A stretch of 23,027 bases of DNA from Desulfopila_A sp964446655 (lineage in GTDB: Bacteria; Desulfobacterota; Desulfobulbia; Desulfobulbales; Desulfocapsaceae), in contig CAYUPL010000051.1 of assembly GCA_964446655.1 (NCBI GenBank), positions 1 to 23,027 of the forward strand. The letters run 5' to 3'. The notes beneath the pieces are model-generated. The model saw only the letters and a program-made list of their open reading frames with translations. It was not told where the DNA came from and ran no database searches. The translations under genes were made by a program, and so were the position numbers. Below, piece by piece: positions 16,819 through 23,027 of the stretch (position 1 is its first letter; each line of letters opens with the position of its first letter).

Positions 16819-16852
16819 AGGATACTCCACTCCACCCAAAGTGGAGCATCCT
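16819..16852. promoter_or_regulatory. 13-bp inverted repeat upstream of the sensor gene
   Basis: AGGATACTCCACT and AGTGGAGCATCCT are complementary at 12 of 13 positions around an 8-base loop. It sits 32 bases before the sensor start and downstream of the MFS gene. There is no T-run on either side, so an operator or a leader hairpin is more likely than a terminator. Confidence 0.45.
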
Positions 16853-16935
16853 AACATCTTATTACACTTCGGCAGCTCTTTCAAGCAATTTTGCCGATCT
16901 TTTCGGAAGAGCCTTGCTGAAATCCATTCACAGGT

Positions 16936-18093
16936 TTAGGTGCTATCACTCCGTGTTCTCGGCAACAAGGTGATAATCGGCACGATAATCAGAGGGATGA
17001 AGGCCATAAAGGTGAGAACGGGACCAATGGTGTAGGTATCCGCCATCTTTCCGACAAGCGGCGCAATGGCTCCACCAAGACCATAGGCAAAGCCCATCAT
17101 CAGGCTCGCCACCATTGAGCGTCCTCTCGGGGCCAGGGTCTGCGCCATGGTTACTCCAAGAGGAAGCGGCGCCAGGACAAAGCCGCCGGCCAGCACCGCT
17201 CCCAGATAGATCCAGTTGCCGTCAAGCTGGAGCAGGAGCCAGAGCGCCGGGGCCATAAAGAGGAAGGAGAAGAAAAAAACCGGTTTAAAACCGATTCTAT
17301 CGGAAAAATGTCCCGCCAGCAGGCCGCTGATGGTACCCGAGACCAGAAACACGGCGTAAATCGTCCCCGCTTCCACCACACTGAACCCCTTCTGCACAAA
17401 AAGCACCGGCATAAAGGTCAGGAACGACTGCCCCACCACCGCGCGCAGGAACATGATCAGCCAGATCAGGGCAACAATCTTCCAGACATCCCCCAGACTG
17501 TCTTTCAGCGTTCCCAGAAACCCGAAACGCCTCATGCCTTCACTTTGAGGTGGTGGAATGACAGCGAGCAGATAGCCGAAAACCAGCAGACCGGCTATCA
17601 TGGTGGCCGGCATGGCCTCCAACCCGAAAGAGGCCACATACCATGTGATGAAAAGAGGACCAAGACCAAAGGCCAGTGTTCCACCGGTATTGAATATCGA
17701 CATGGAAAAACTGACCTTCCTGCCGGCATAAAGCGGCACCATTCCGGTGACCGAAGGATGAAACATCGAAGAGCCGACCGAACCAAGTGCCACAAAAAAC
17801 AGCACTACCCAGAAATTGGGGGCAATACCAACAAGAGGGATAAACACCACAGTCAGCAGCAGTCCGGTAAAGATAAACACCCGCGATTGATAGCGATCGG
17901 CAAAATAGCCCACCGTCGGCTGAATAATGAATGCCAGCAACCGCATCGTCCCGGCAATAACACCAACCTCGGTAAGACTAAGATCAAGCTTCTCAACCAG
18001 AACCGGAAAAAGAGGATTGATAAAGGCAGTATAAAAATCCCCGGTAAAATGGACCAGGGTCAAAGCAAAAAGGATCTTCAGATTATTTGACAT
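16936..18093 (-). CDS. MFS exporter, fosmidomycin-resistance (Fsr)-like
   Basis: The 385-aa inner-membrane protein has about 12 hydrophobic helices in two halves, as in the major facilitator superfamily. Fsr-type hallmarks: HFTGDFYTAFINPLFPVL in helix 1, LAFIIQPTVGYFADRYQSR (the MFS signature loop between helices 2 and 3), and GSVGSSMFHPSVTGMV in helix 4. The second-half signature loop is GHFSDRIGFKP. The family exports fosmidomycin and other unknown compounds by proton antiport; the natural substrate here is unknown. ATG 18093 has only a weak ribosome binding site. The sensor gene lies 148 bases downstream on the same strand, and the methyltransferase is divergent. Confidence 0.9.
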   Translation of the reverse strand: MSNNLKILFALTLVHFTGDFYTAFINPLFPVLVEKLDLSLTEVGVIAGTMRLLAFIIQPTVGYFADRYQSRVFIFTGLLLTVVFIPLVGIAPNFWVVLFFVALGSVGSSMFHPSVTGMVPLYAGRKVSFSMSIFNTGGTLAFGLGPLFITWYVASFGLEAMPATMIAGLLVFGYLLAVIPPPQSEGMRRFGFLGTLKDSLGDVWKIVALIWLIMFLRAVVGQSFLTFMPVLFVQKGFSVVEAGTIYAVFLVSGTISGLLAGHFSDRIGFKPVFFFSFLFMAPALWLLLQLDGNWIYLGAVLAGGFVLAPLPLGVTMAQTLAPRGRSMVASLMMGFAYGLGGAIAPLVGKMADTYTIGPVLTFMAFIPLIIVPIITLLPRTRSDST

Positions 18094-18402
18094 CGCATTA
18101 AACCAGGAAATTTCCCCAGAAAAACCAGCGGACGCACCACTACCACTCCGGCAATACCGTCACAGGCTGCAGTTCACCGCAATTTATGTTGTACCGGCTC
18201 TGCTCCGGTTCAACAGAACCACACTATATGAGCAACAGGAAAATATCAATGGGAATGAAGGATGAAATCATTTACGAAAAACTTATGTTTGCCTGTTTCA
18301 ACGGGTTTGTAGTAATACTGTTCCAGCAGTGTTCCGCCAGGTGAATTGGCCGTCGGTTTAAGGTTTGCCTTTGAATGACCCTTGCAGAGTATTCGAGAAA
18401 AA
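18094..18402. other. divergent intergenic region (MFS / methyltransferase)
   Basis: This 309-base stretch holds the promoters of both flanking genes, but no clear -35/-10 pair could be assigned. The only structure seen is the inverted repeat at 18187-18215. No gene is supported. Confidence 0.5.
18187..18215. promoter_or_regulatory. 11-bp inverted repeat, candidate operator
   Basis: TGTTGTACCGG and CCGGTTCAACA pair at 10 of 11 positions around the loop CTCTGCT. It lies about 95 bases upstream of the MFS start and 190 bases upstream of the methyltransferase start, so it could serve either gene. No T-run follows. Confidence 0.4.
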
Positions 18403-18987
18403 ATGTCCGATTATTACCACGACAATTCTGCCGACTATTTTGAGTCGACTTTCCATATTGACCCATCCTCGTTTCTCGCTCCGCTGGCGGCCCGATTACA
18501 GGAAGGTGCGACCGTGCTGGATATCGGCTGCGGCTCCGGGCGTGACCTTCTGTGGCTGCACCAAAAAGGCTTCAGGCCAACCGGTCTGGAACGTGCTGCA
18601 AACCTGGCCGAGCTTGCCGGAAAAAACTCCGGCTGTGATATCATTGAAGCAGATTATCACTCCTTTGATTTTTCAAACCTCCACTTTGATGCTCTCTTGC
18701 TGATCGGCTCACTGGTGCATCTGGAGCGCCACCAGTTCCCTAGAGTGCTGCAATCCATAGGCAAGGCATTAAAAAACAGAGGCTACCTGTACCTGACCAT
18801 GAAAGAAGGTGAGGGAAAAAAGAGCAATAAAGATGGACGGGTTTTCACCCTATGGCAACAAAGCGAGCTGGAAAAAATCTTCGCCCGGCAGTATCTCACG
18901 GTCCTGGACTTTTCCCGTCAGATCTCCAAAATCCGGCAAAGCGACGTCTGGCTTGGCTACCTGCTGCAGAAAAACGAGATCCAATGA
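18403..18987 (+). CDS. class I SAM-dependent methyltransferase
   Basis: The 194-aa cytoplasmic Rossmann-fold methyltransferase opens YYHDNSADYFESTF, typical of small UbiE/MenG-like methylases. SAM-binding motif I is VLDIGCGSGRDLL (about 38-50), with the acidic residue ending strand 2 in TGLERA (Glu at about 63) and a later FDALLLIGSLVHL (about 95-107). It ends with LYLTMKEGEG (about 134-143) and an FSRQISKIRQSDVWLGYLL C-terminus. The substrate is unknown; relatives include tellurite/TehB-like and metabolite methylases. ATG 18403 (MSDYYHD) is preferred over an upstream TTG at 18382, with a purine run CGAGAAAAA just before it. Its TGA overlaps the ATG of a short stub frame as ATGA. Confidence 0.88.
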   Translation: MSDYYHDNSADYFESTFHIDPSSFLAPLAARLQEGATVLDIGCGSGRDLLWLHQKGFRPTGLERAANLAELAGKNSGCDIIEADYHSFDFSNLHFDALLLIGSLVHLERHQFPRVLQSIGKALKNRGYLYLTMKEGEGKKSNKDGRVFTLWQQSELEKIFARQYLTVLDFSRQISKIRQSDVWLGYLLQKNEIQ

Positions 18988-19043
18988 TTAGAGCAGTCGA
19001 AAAAGACATCATCGGGATGGCGGACCGTTTAGGTTTTTCCTGA
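18984..19043 (+). pseudogene. 19-codon stub overlapping the methyltransferase stop
   Basis: An ATG overlaps the methyltransferase TGA in the ATGA form typical of coupled genes. The frame (MIRAVEKDIIGMADRLGFS) ends after 19 codons, 18 bases before the end of the convergent HNH gene. It may be the 5' remnant of a gene truncated when the block to the right arrived. It could also be a chance frame. Confidence 0.3.
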
Positions 19044-19060
19044 ATAAACCACAAGCTTCC

Positions 19061-20044
19061 CTACCTCCGGTAAATCACTGTCCGATGGTAATTAAGATTC
19101 TCTTGGGTCGGCCAGTACCCGCTGCCTTGAGGCCTGAAAATGCCACGGCCGGAAAGCGTTTCCATGTGACCAGAGAAATTGTTGTCCTGCCTGACGGCTG
19201 GAGATATCAACACCTCATACTCCCGCCCCACACTCATCAATCCCTCGTCAAAAGACCAGTGGCAGAGGCGACACAAGGCCAGACCATTCTGCGGTTTATC
19301 ATCATGACTTTTACTCCATGGAACGATATGGGCCGCTTCGACAATGGTATGACCTTCCGGCGTCAGCATTCGAATACCGCACAATGCACAACGGTGCTCA
19401 TACAGTTTTACAATGGCCTTGCGAAACCCCTGATCACGAATCTTACCTCTGGTATCCTCATCAGGGGTTTCCATTCCATCTTGATACTGAACTTTCTTTT
19501 CCGCAATGCTCAGCAGATTTTCACAATAGAAAGAGGCGCCCCGATGTATAAGTGATTGCTGTAATACCGCCGGCTGTGCATCCTCGCAGAAATATGTACT
19601 CACCAGGACATTACGAAGTTTTTCACGCGAGTTCTCCATGACAAGCAAAGCATAAAGATCATCATCGAACCGTGCTCCAAGGTACAACTCCCGCAAACGC
19701 TTTACCGAGCTGACGGTCCTGCCGTTCTCATGGGGAGTTCCCGGCTGCTCCACTAAGTGCCAGAATTCCGCTGACGATAAATGATAAAAAGGATAGGACA
19801 TGGAACCAGAAGTTCCAACCGGCATTATTTTTGACCAGTAATTGGTAAAAAGTTCAGCAAGCTCAAAGGAGATTTCGACAAAGTTCCTATTGAGCTGGCC
19901 AGTGCCGATCAGATCGAAAATAGAAAGAAGAAGAAACGGCTTATGGGGAGCCCGGTGTTGAGTTTCCAGCCCCCATCTTTGGCGATTTTTGTCGGTCCTT
20001 ATTGCTGAAAAAAGCTGCAGATAATGTGTAAGCTTGCTGCACAT
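19061..20044 (-). CDS. HNH restriction endonuclease with ScoMcrA-like N-terminal domain
   Basis: The 327-aa predicted DNA endonuclease has a C-terminal HNH domain (about 205-285): C219-x2-C222, AAHIVPW with catalytic His239, NGLALC with Asn253, and C258-x2-C261 with His262, a complete zinc-supported beta-beta-alpha metal site. The N-terminal region carries RAPHKPFLLLSIFDLI (about 31-46) and SYPFYHL (about 83-89). To my knowledge these match the sulfur-binding domain of phosphorothioate-dependent McrA-type enzymes (ScoMcrA, SprMcrA), in which an aromatic-Pro pocket contacts the DNA sulfur. If right, it cuts phosphorothioated foreign DNA. This is recognition by eye and the pocket is unverified. 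ATG 20044 has GGGAG about 11 bases ahead; a TTG at 20062 is the alternative. It is convergent with the methyltransferase and 242 bases downstream of the DUF429 gene on the same strand. Confidence 0.82.
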   Translation of the reverse strand: MCSKLTHYLQLFSAIRTDKNRQRWGLETQHRAPHKPFLLLSIFDLIGTGQLNRNFVEISFELAELFTNYWSKIMPVGTSGSMSYPFYHLSSAEFWHLVEQPGTPHENGRTVSSVKRLRELYLGARFDDDLYALLVMENSREKLRNVLVSTYFCEDAQPAVLQQSLIHRGASFYCENLLSIAEKKVQYQDGMETPDEDTRGKIRDQGFRKAIVKLYEHRCALCGIRMLTPEGHTIVEAAHIVPWSKSHDDKPQNGLALCRLCHWSFDEGLMSVGREYEVLISPAVRQDNNFSGHMETLSGRGIFRPQGSGYWPTQENLNYHRTVIYRR

Positions 20045-20286
20045 ACTCCTTTCTTCTCCCAAACAACTTATACATTGATCTTCGAGGATTCATTGGTACC
20101 TTGAGCCTCCTCTTTCTTGTAATCAGCAGTACCATCTATCTAGATTGGTTGCAACCAGTTAGCAATAAAGAGGACGCCTCCTGGATTGATTACTTTTATG
20201 TTCAAGAATTATATGGAAACGTGAAGGTCAACATTGATAGGAGATATTTTGATTTTTAAAAACAAATATCAATTAACGCTAACCTC
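20045..20286. other. AT-rich gap between the DUF429 and HNH genes
   Basis: 242 bases, rich in A+T toward the DUF429 end. A plus-strand frame (about 20032-20259) without an ATG reads through it but is not supported as a gene. No terminator or clear promoter is visible, so the HNH gene may have its own promoter here or be read from upstream. Confidence 0.5.
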
Positions 20287-21609
20287 TCAGCAAGGATTGA
20301 AAAGTCGATGGAATTGTTCTGGTGTATATGGCGTGGCTGCCCTTTTATTGGTAAAAACTCTATCAACAGGGAGATCATACTTGCCTGCATCATTCATTAA
20401 TACCCTCCGTAGATCTTCTCGGAAACAAGGAACAACCATGTAACCAGTTCTATCGTTGCCAATAATAACTGAATGGTCAAGGCCTGATCTCCACCAGACG
20501 TAACCAAAAAGTACACAGAGTATGGCGTCAAGTTTATCTTGAGCTGCTTTAGTAGGATTTGCTGATTTCTGCATTGTCGTTGCCCAACTTATCAAACATC
20601 CCTTGATTTTCACGGCTTCAGCGAATGTCTTTATTGCACCACAGAGATTTTGCCAATGCATTAAATCGAAAGTTTTTTTTCTAACTGGGTTATATTTTGG
20701 ACACTGATAGTATCCAAACATGCCGAGATTACCTAGTACTGGAAATGTTTCTAAATAAATTCGCCCCTCTTTTCTTTTTGGGAAGTGTTCTGTTGTTTCT
20801 TCAAATTTTTTCATTCTCAATTTTCCGAGAAATGTCCAGATTAGTGCATTATCCCCGAACATATTTTCTCTACAGCGGTTAGCAGGTTGAATGGCACTAC
20901 CTGCACGCCCAATTTCATGGGATACTGTTTTCTCAACAGGTCTTTTTCCTGTTGTATTTTGTACAATAGTAGGCTGGTCAATCATAAGAAGGTGCATATT
21001 GCTTGAGACATTATCAACATGTTTAAGACAATCATCAAAACTAGCCATTTGCACATCCTCGAAAAACAAACCAGATCGATCACCTGTCATCCATGCAATT
21101 GCACCTTTATTATTACCAGCCCAAGCAGAATCAAACCCTGTCCATGTGTAAGATTCTTCATTGTCTACCACTGGAAATTGTAGATCTTGCCATTTAGAAA
21201 TAATTTCTCTAGGAATTTCAAAACCATTGTCTAATTCTGTAGATGAGCTAGTTTGTTCACCTTCGGAAATTCTGTCATTAGGCTTTGGATTATCAAATGC
21301 TACTGGTTTATCTCTATGGGAGTCAACTGCCTCACCATCAATTGCAACCAATTCAATCTGAACAATCTTTTGATTATTCTCTTTCCACCAACGTCTATCA
21401 GCAGCATTAAGTAAAGTGAAGGAAGCGGTCCGTCGGCCATCTTTTCCTAAAGCAGAATGCTTTAAATCCAGAGTTCTTTCGCAGGATCCCGTTATCCGAA
21501 TGGATATCGATTGCTTATCATCTATTAGTTGAGAGAAACTGCAATGAGAGTACCAAAATTGATTATCTCGAATTTTATAAATATCGTTTTTGTAAACAGC
21601 AGCAGCCAT
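20287..21609 (-). CDS. DUF429 (RNase H-like) protein with unknown N-terminal domain
   Basis: 440 aa from ATG 21609. Residues about 150-440 fit DUF429, a predicted RNase H-fold nuclease family: GFDSAW with Asp160 on strand 1, LLMIDQP with Asp211, RPVEKTVS...GRAGSAIQPANR, ETFP with Glu287, and QDKLDAIL with Asp358/Asp361, so the acidic set looks complete. The first ~100 residues (IYKIRDNQFWYSHCSFSQLIDD...ASFTLLNAADRRWWKEN) form a separate domain that I do not recognise, joined by a Glu/Ser-rich linker (about 110-140). The gene is clearly richer in A+T than modABC or the GGDEF gene, suggesting acquisition. It lies between the HNH and NERD genes on the same strand. No strong ribosome binding site is visible, so the start could be upstream at 21651. 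Function is unknown; a nucleic-acid defence role is inferred only from context. Confidence 0.75.
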   Translation of the reverse strand: MAAAVYKNDIYKIRDNQFWYSHCSFSQLIDDKQSISIRITGSCERTLDLKHSALGKDGRRTASFTLLNAADRRWWKENNQKIVQIELVAIDGEAVDSHRDKPVAFDNPKPNDRISEGEQTSSSTELDNGFEIPREIISKWQDLQFPVVDNEESYTWTGFDSAWAGNNKGAIAWMTGDRSGLFFEDVQMASFDDCLKHVDNVSSNMHLLMIDQPTIVQNTTGKRPVEKTVSHEIGRAGSAIQPANRCRENMFGDNALIWTFLGKLRMKKFEETTEHFPKRKEGRIYLETFPVLGNLGMFGYYQCPKYNPVRKKTFDLMHWQNLCGAIKTFAEAVKIKGCLISWATTMQKSANPTKAAQDKLDAILCVLFGYVWWRSGLDHSVIIGNDRTGYMVVPCFREDLRRVLMNDAGKYDLPVDRVFTNKRAATPYTPEQFHRLFNPC

Positions 21610-21759
21610 TATATGTTTTTTCTTTTGATTTTCGAGTTGATAATCTCTCAATTTTGCAGATTAAAACAGAACAATTTATTGTTGTCATGCCTATATCCCT
21701 TGGATTGAAGGAGTCACTCATAGCTTTTAATTCTTGCGAGCTAGCTCCAAAAGTCCACA

Positions 21760-21778
21760 TATTTCCAAAAAGGAAATA
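21760..21778. promoter_or_regulatory. 7-bp inverted repeat upstream of the DUF429 gene
   Basis: TATTTCC, five A, GGAAATA: a perfect stem about 150 bases before the DUF429 start. GATATTTCC recurs about 40 bases further on (near 21800). It could be an operator; the evidence is weak. Otherwise nothing is seen in the 304 bases at 21610-21913. Confidence 0.3.
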
Positions 21779-21913
21779 ACAGATAGAGCGAAAATCAGAC
21801 AGATATTTCCTGACTTGGACGACAACTGACCTCTCTAAAGGGACGAGATGTTCAGCGGCAAGCCTCAGTTGAGGGGGAAATTCAGAAATCGAGGTTATTC
21901 CTGACTACCTTAA

Positions 21914-22756
21914 TCACCAGTTTGTCCTTATATGTCTCGATAAATGGTATGAAGCCAGCGCCACATCCTCGGCGCTCAACTTCACCATTTGCCTGTCTAT
22001 GAATTTCTTAAAAGCCTTCGGCTCCAACACCCAAACCTCACCCTTCTTGTTCCCTTCACCTTCCACATACCAGCCGGGAAATAAAACAACGGGGAACGCC
22101 TCAAAGTTCTTCCCAGTGGATGACCTTAAAATCTCTCTTACATGAGAGGAAGCAGCCTTCACCTGAGAAATGATGTCTGTTTTTAACTCCTTACCGTTGA
22201 CCAGAATCCGCTTGCCATCAAATCTTATGGAAGATTTTCCTTTAACTGGCTTGCTATACGTCTTTGTTTCGATCACAAATATTCCTTTTTGCGATATAAC
22301 GACATGATCGATGTTGAAGTCTTTTCCTATGATATCGTGGTATATACGGTAGCCGTTCTCCCTTAACAGTTCAAGGTATTGGCCGACAACTCTTTCGCCA
22401 TCCCGGCCAAGCTTCATATGCTTTACCTTTTTGAAATGCTTATACAGCTTATATCCGCAAAAAATCACTCCTCCCGCTGCAACTGATGTCAAAAACATCG
22501 GTGGCTTTTCCAGTGGCCGAAAGTACCGCAGCCACTCATATAATATTGACATCAAACACCCCCAGCCAACAAGAAAGTGTATCATAACCTTGTCAAGCAA
22601 TAGGTCTTCCAGTGCTTCATCGGCTGATTGAGCTACATAACGTAAAGGTTTGTCTTTTAATGGAGATTTTGTTGTTATTTTCATTTTCACCGCCACATCA
22701 TTGTGGGTCATTATGTTGTGACTTACATTATGTTGCGAGTTCCGATCTGCATCCAT
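21914..22756 (-). CDS. membrane-anchored NERD-domain protein
   Basis: 280 aa. Two hydrophobic segments (about 58-74 and 87-102) anchor the protein in the inner membrane. Behind them is a NERD domain (about 116-235): GRDGERVVGQYL with Glu121, YHDIIGKDFNIDHVVISQKGIFVIETKTYS with Asp150 and Glu163-x-Lys165, and a Gln at about 198. That D...ExK arrangement is the PD-(D/E)XK nuclease core, so it looks catalytically competent. NERD proteins are often linked to DNA processing or phage defence, but no precise reaction is established for this type. ATG 22756 is assumed; in-frame ATGs at codons 16 and 25 are alternatives, and the intervening Asn/His-rich stretch is encoded by a short direct repeat (CATTATGTTG at 22709 and 22726). 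It is the first gene of the three nuclease-fold genes on this strand. Confidence 0.82.
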   Translation of the reverse strand: MDADRNSQHNVSHNIMTHNDVAVKMKITTKSPLKDKPLRYVAQSADEALEDLLLDKVMIHFLVGWGCLMSILYEWLRYFRPLEKPPMFLTSVAAGGVIFCGYKLYKHFKKVKHMKLGRDGERVVGQYLELLRENGYRIYHDIIGKDFNIDHVVISQKGIFVIETKTYSKPVKGKSSIRFDGKRILVNGKELKTDIISQVKAASSHVREILRSSTGKNFEAFPVVLFPGWYVEGEGNKKGEVWVLEPKAFKKFIDRQMVKLSAEDVALASYHLSRHIRTNW

Positions 22757-22894
22757 GAATATTCTTCATAAGGTCATAAAGCAATTAAAATTCCTTATAC
22801 TTCTCTCTTTTGCTTGTCTATCTGGTTCTTGTACTTTTCTATTTTCTCTCTGATATTGCAAGATATTCTTAACTGATCCAGGCAGTCGGGGTAG

Positions 22895-22913
22895 GGTGTG
22901 CCGGAGGGACACC
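22895..22913 (+). promoter_or_regulatory. ribosome binding site inside a small hairpin
   Basis: GGTGT and ACACC form a perfect 5-bp stem immediately before the ATG at 22914. The GGAGGG ribosome binding site lies in the loop, where it would stay accessible or be modulated by structure. Confidence 0.35.
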
Positions 22914-23027
22914 ATGGCTCGGACATTCACCTGTAAATGTTGCCGGCGCATCCTGCCGGCCAATCCCCGATGCAAAAACCAAGAGTATTGCGGTGCTCCG
23001 GCCTGCCAGCGCAAGCGCAAACGTCTG
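22914..23027 (+). CDS. Cys-rich zinc-ribbon-like protein, cut by the window edge
   Basis: A plus-strand frame starts at ATG 22914 with GGAGGG six bases upstream and runs open to the last base (38 codons). It opens MARTFTCKCCRRILPANPR and continues CKNQEYCGAPACQRKRKRL. The spaced Cys pairs (CKCC; C...C...C) and the basic tail suggest a zinc-binding, nucleic-acid-binding module. I recall small proteins with this N-terminus in Desulfobacterota and other bacteria, sometimes beside mobile elements, but I cannot name a family. It is divergent from the NERD gene, 157 bases away. Only the N-terminus can be judged. Confidence 0.7.
   Translation, partial: MARTFTCKCCRRILPANPRCKNQEYCGAPACQRKRKRL

Noticed and set aside
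17308..18090. 260-codon plus-strand frame rich in His, Gln, Lys and Arg
   Set aside because: It is the antisense of a hydrophobic MFS protein, which naturally yields polar His/Gln/Lys-rich shadow frames.
20032..20259. Plus-strand open stretch with a hydrophobic run and protein-like ending
   Set aside because: It has no ATG or ribosome binding site, and the upstream end lies opposite the HNH gene. It may be a decayed fragment, but this is not supportable.

Overview
The window looks like a bacterial chromosome segment from an anaerobe or facultative anaerobe, most likely a member of the Desulfobacterota (a Desulfobulbales-like relative). This is inferred from gene content: a B12-binding radical SAM protein, a QueG-like double [4Fe-4S] protein, a SagB-type nitroreductase, a molybdate transporter, and a sensor ending in the ILPIC...CKKIR zinc-ribbon tail that I associate with this phylum. 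No rRNA, tRNA, CRISPR array or transposase gene is visible.

Layout. Bases 110-3355 hold three minus-strand redox genes: a stand-alone SagB-type dehydrogenase, a QueG-like iron-sulfur protein with a very strong ribosome binding site, and a radical SAM/B12 protein. Bases 3383-3875 are an array of REP/MITE-like inverted repeats leading into a small plus-strand lipoprotein. A minus-strand STAS-like protein follows. Next comes a scaffold gap of 100 N flanked by two identical 55-bp copies, most likely an assembly artefact. Bases 5641-10204 are a plus-strand pair: a membrane GGDEF-EAL protein with PAS domains, and a membrane-anchored PstS-like/OmpA fusion.

Bases 10482-12131 hold a hipBA toxin-antitoxin operon. 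Its promoter can be read directly: TTGAAA, a 17-bp spacer and TATAAT, with a perfect 18-bp palindrome over the -10. Bases 12223-14750 are modABC, read modA to modC on the minus strand, with a ModE-like operator about 245 bp upstream of modA. Bases 15438-16787 encode a dCache-HAMP-zinc-ribbon sensor broken by one in-frame TAG. An Fsr-like MFS exporter lies upstream of it on the same strand, and a SAM methyltransferase diverges from the exporter.

From about 19043 to the right edge the window becomes accessory in character. It holds an HNH endonuclease whose N-terminus resembles the phosphorothioate-sensing domain of ScoMcrA-like enzymes, an AT-rich DUF429 (RNase H-like) protein with an N-terminal domain I do not recognise, a membrane-anchored NERD nuclease-fold protein, and the start of a Cys-rich zinc-ribbon protein cut by the window edge. 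The three nuclease-fold genes share one strand and begin just after a 19-codon gene stub. They are my best candidate for an undescribed defence module, but they are separated by 240-300 bp gaps and this reading is an inference. Two families of short palindromic repeats are scattered through the intergenic regions.
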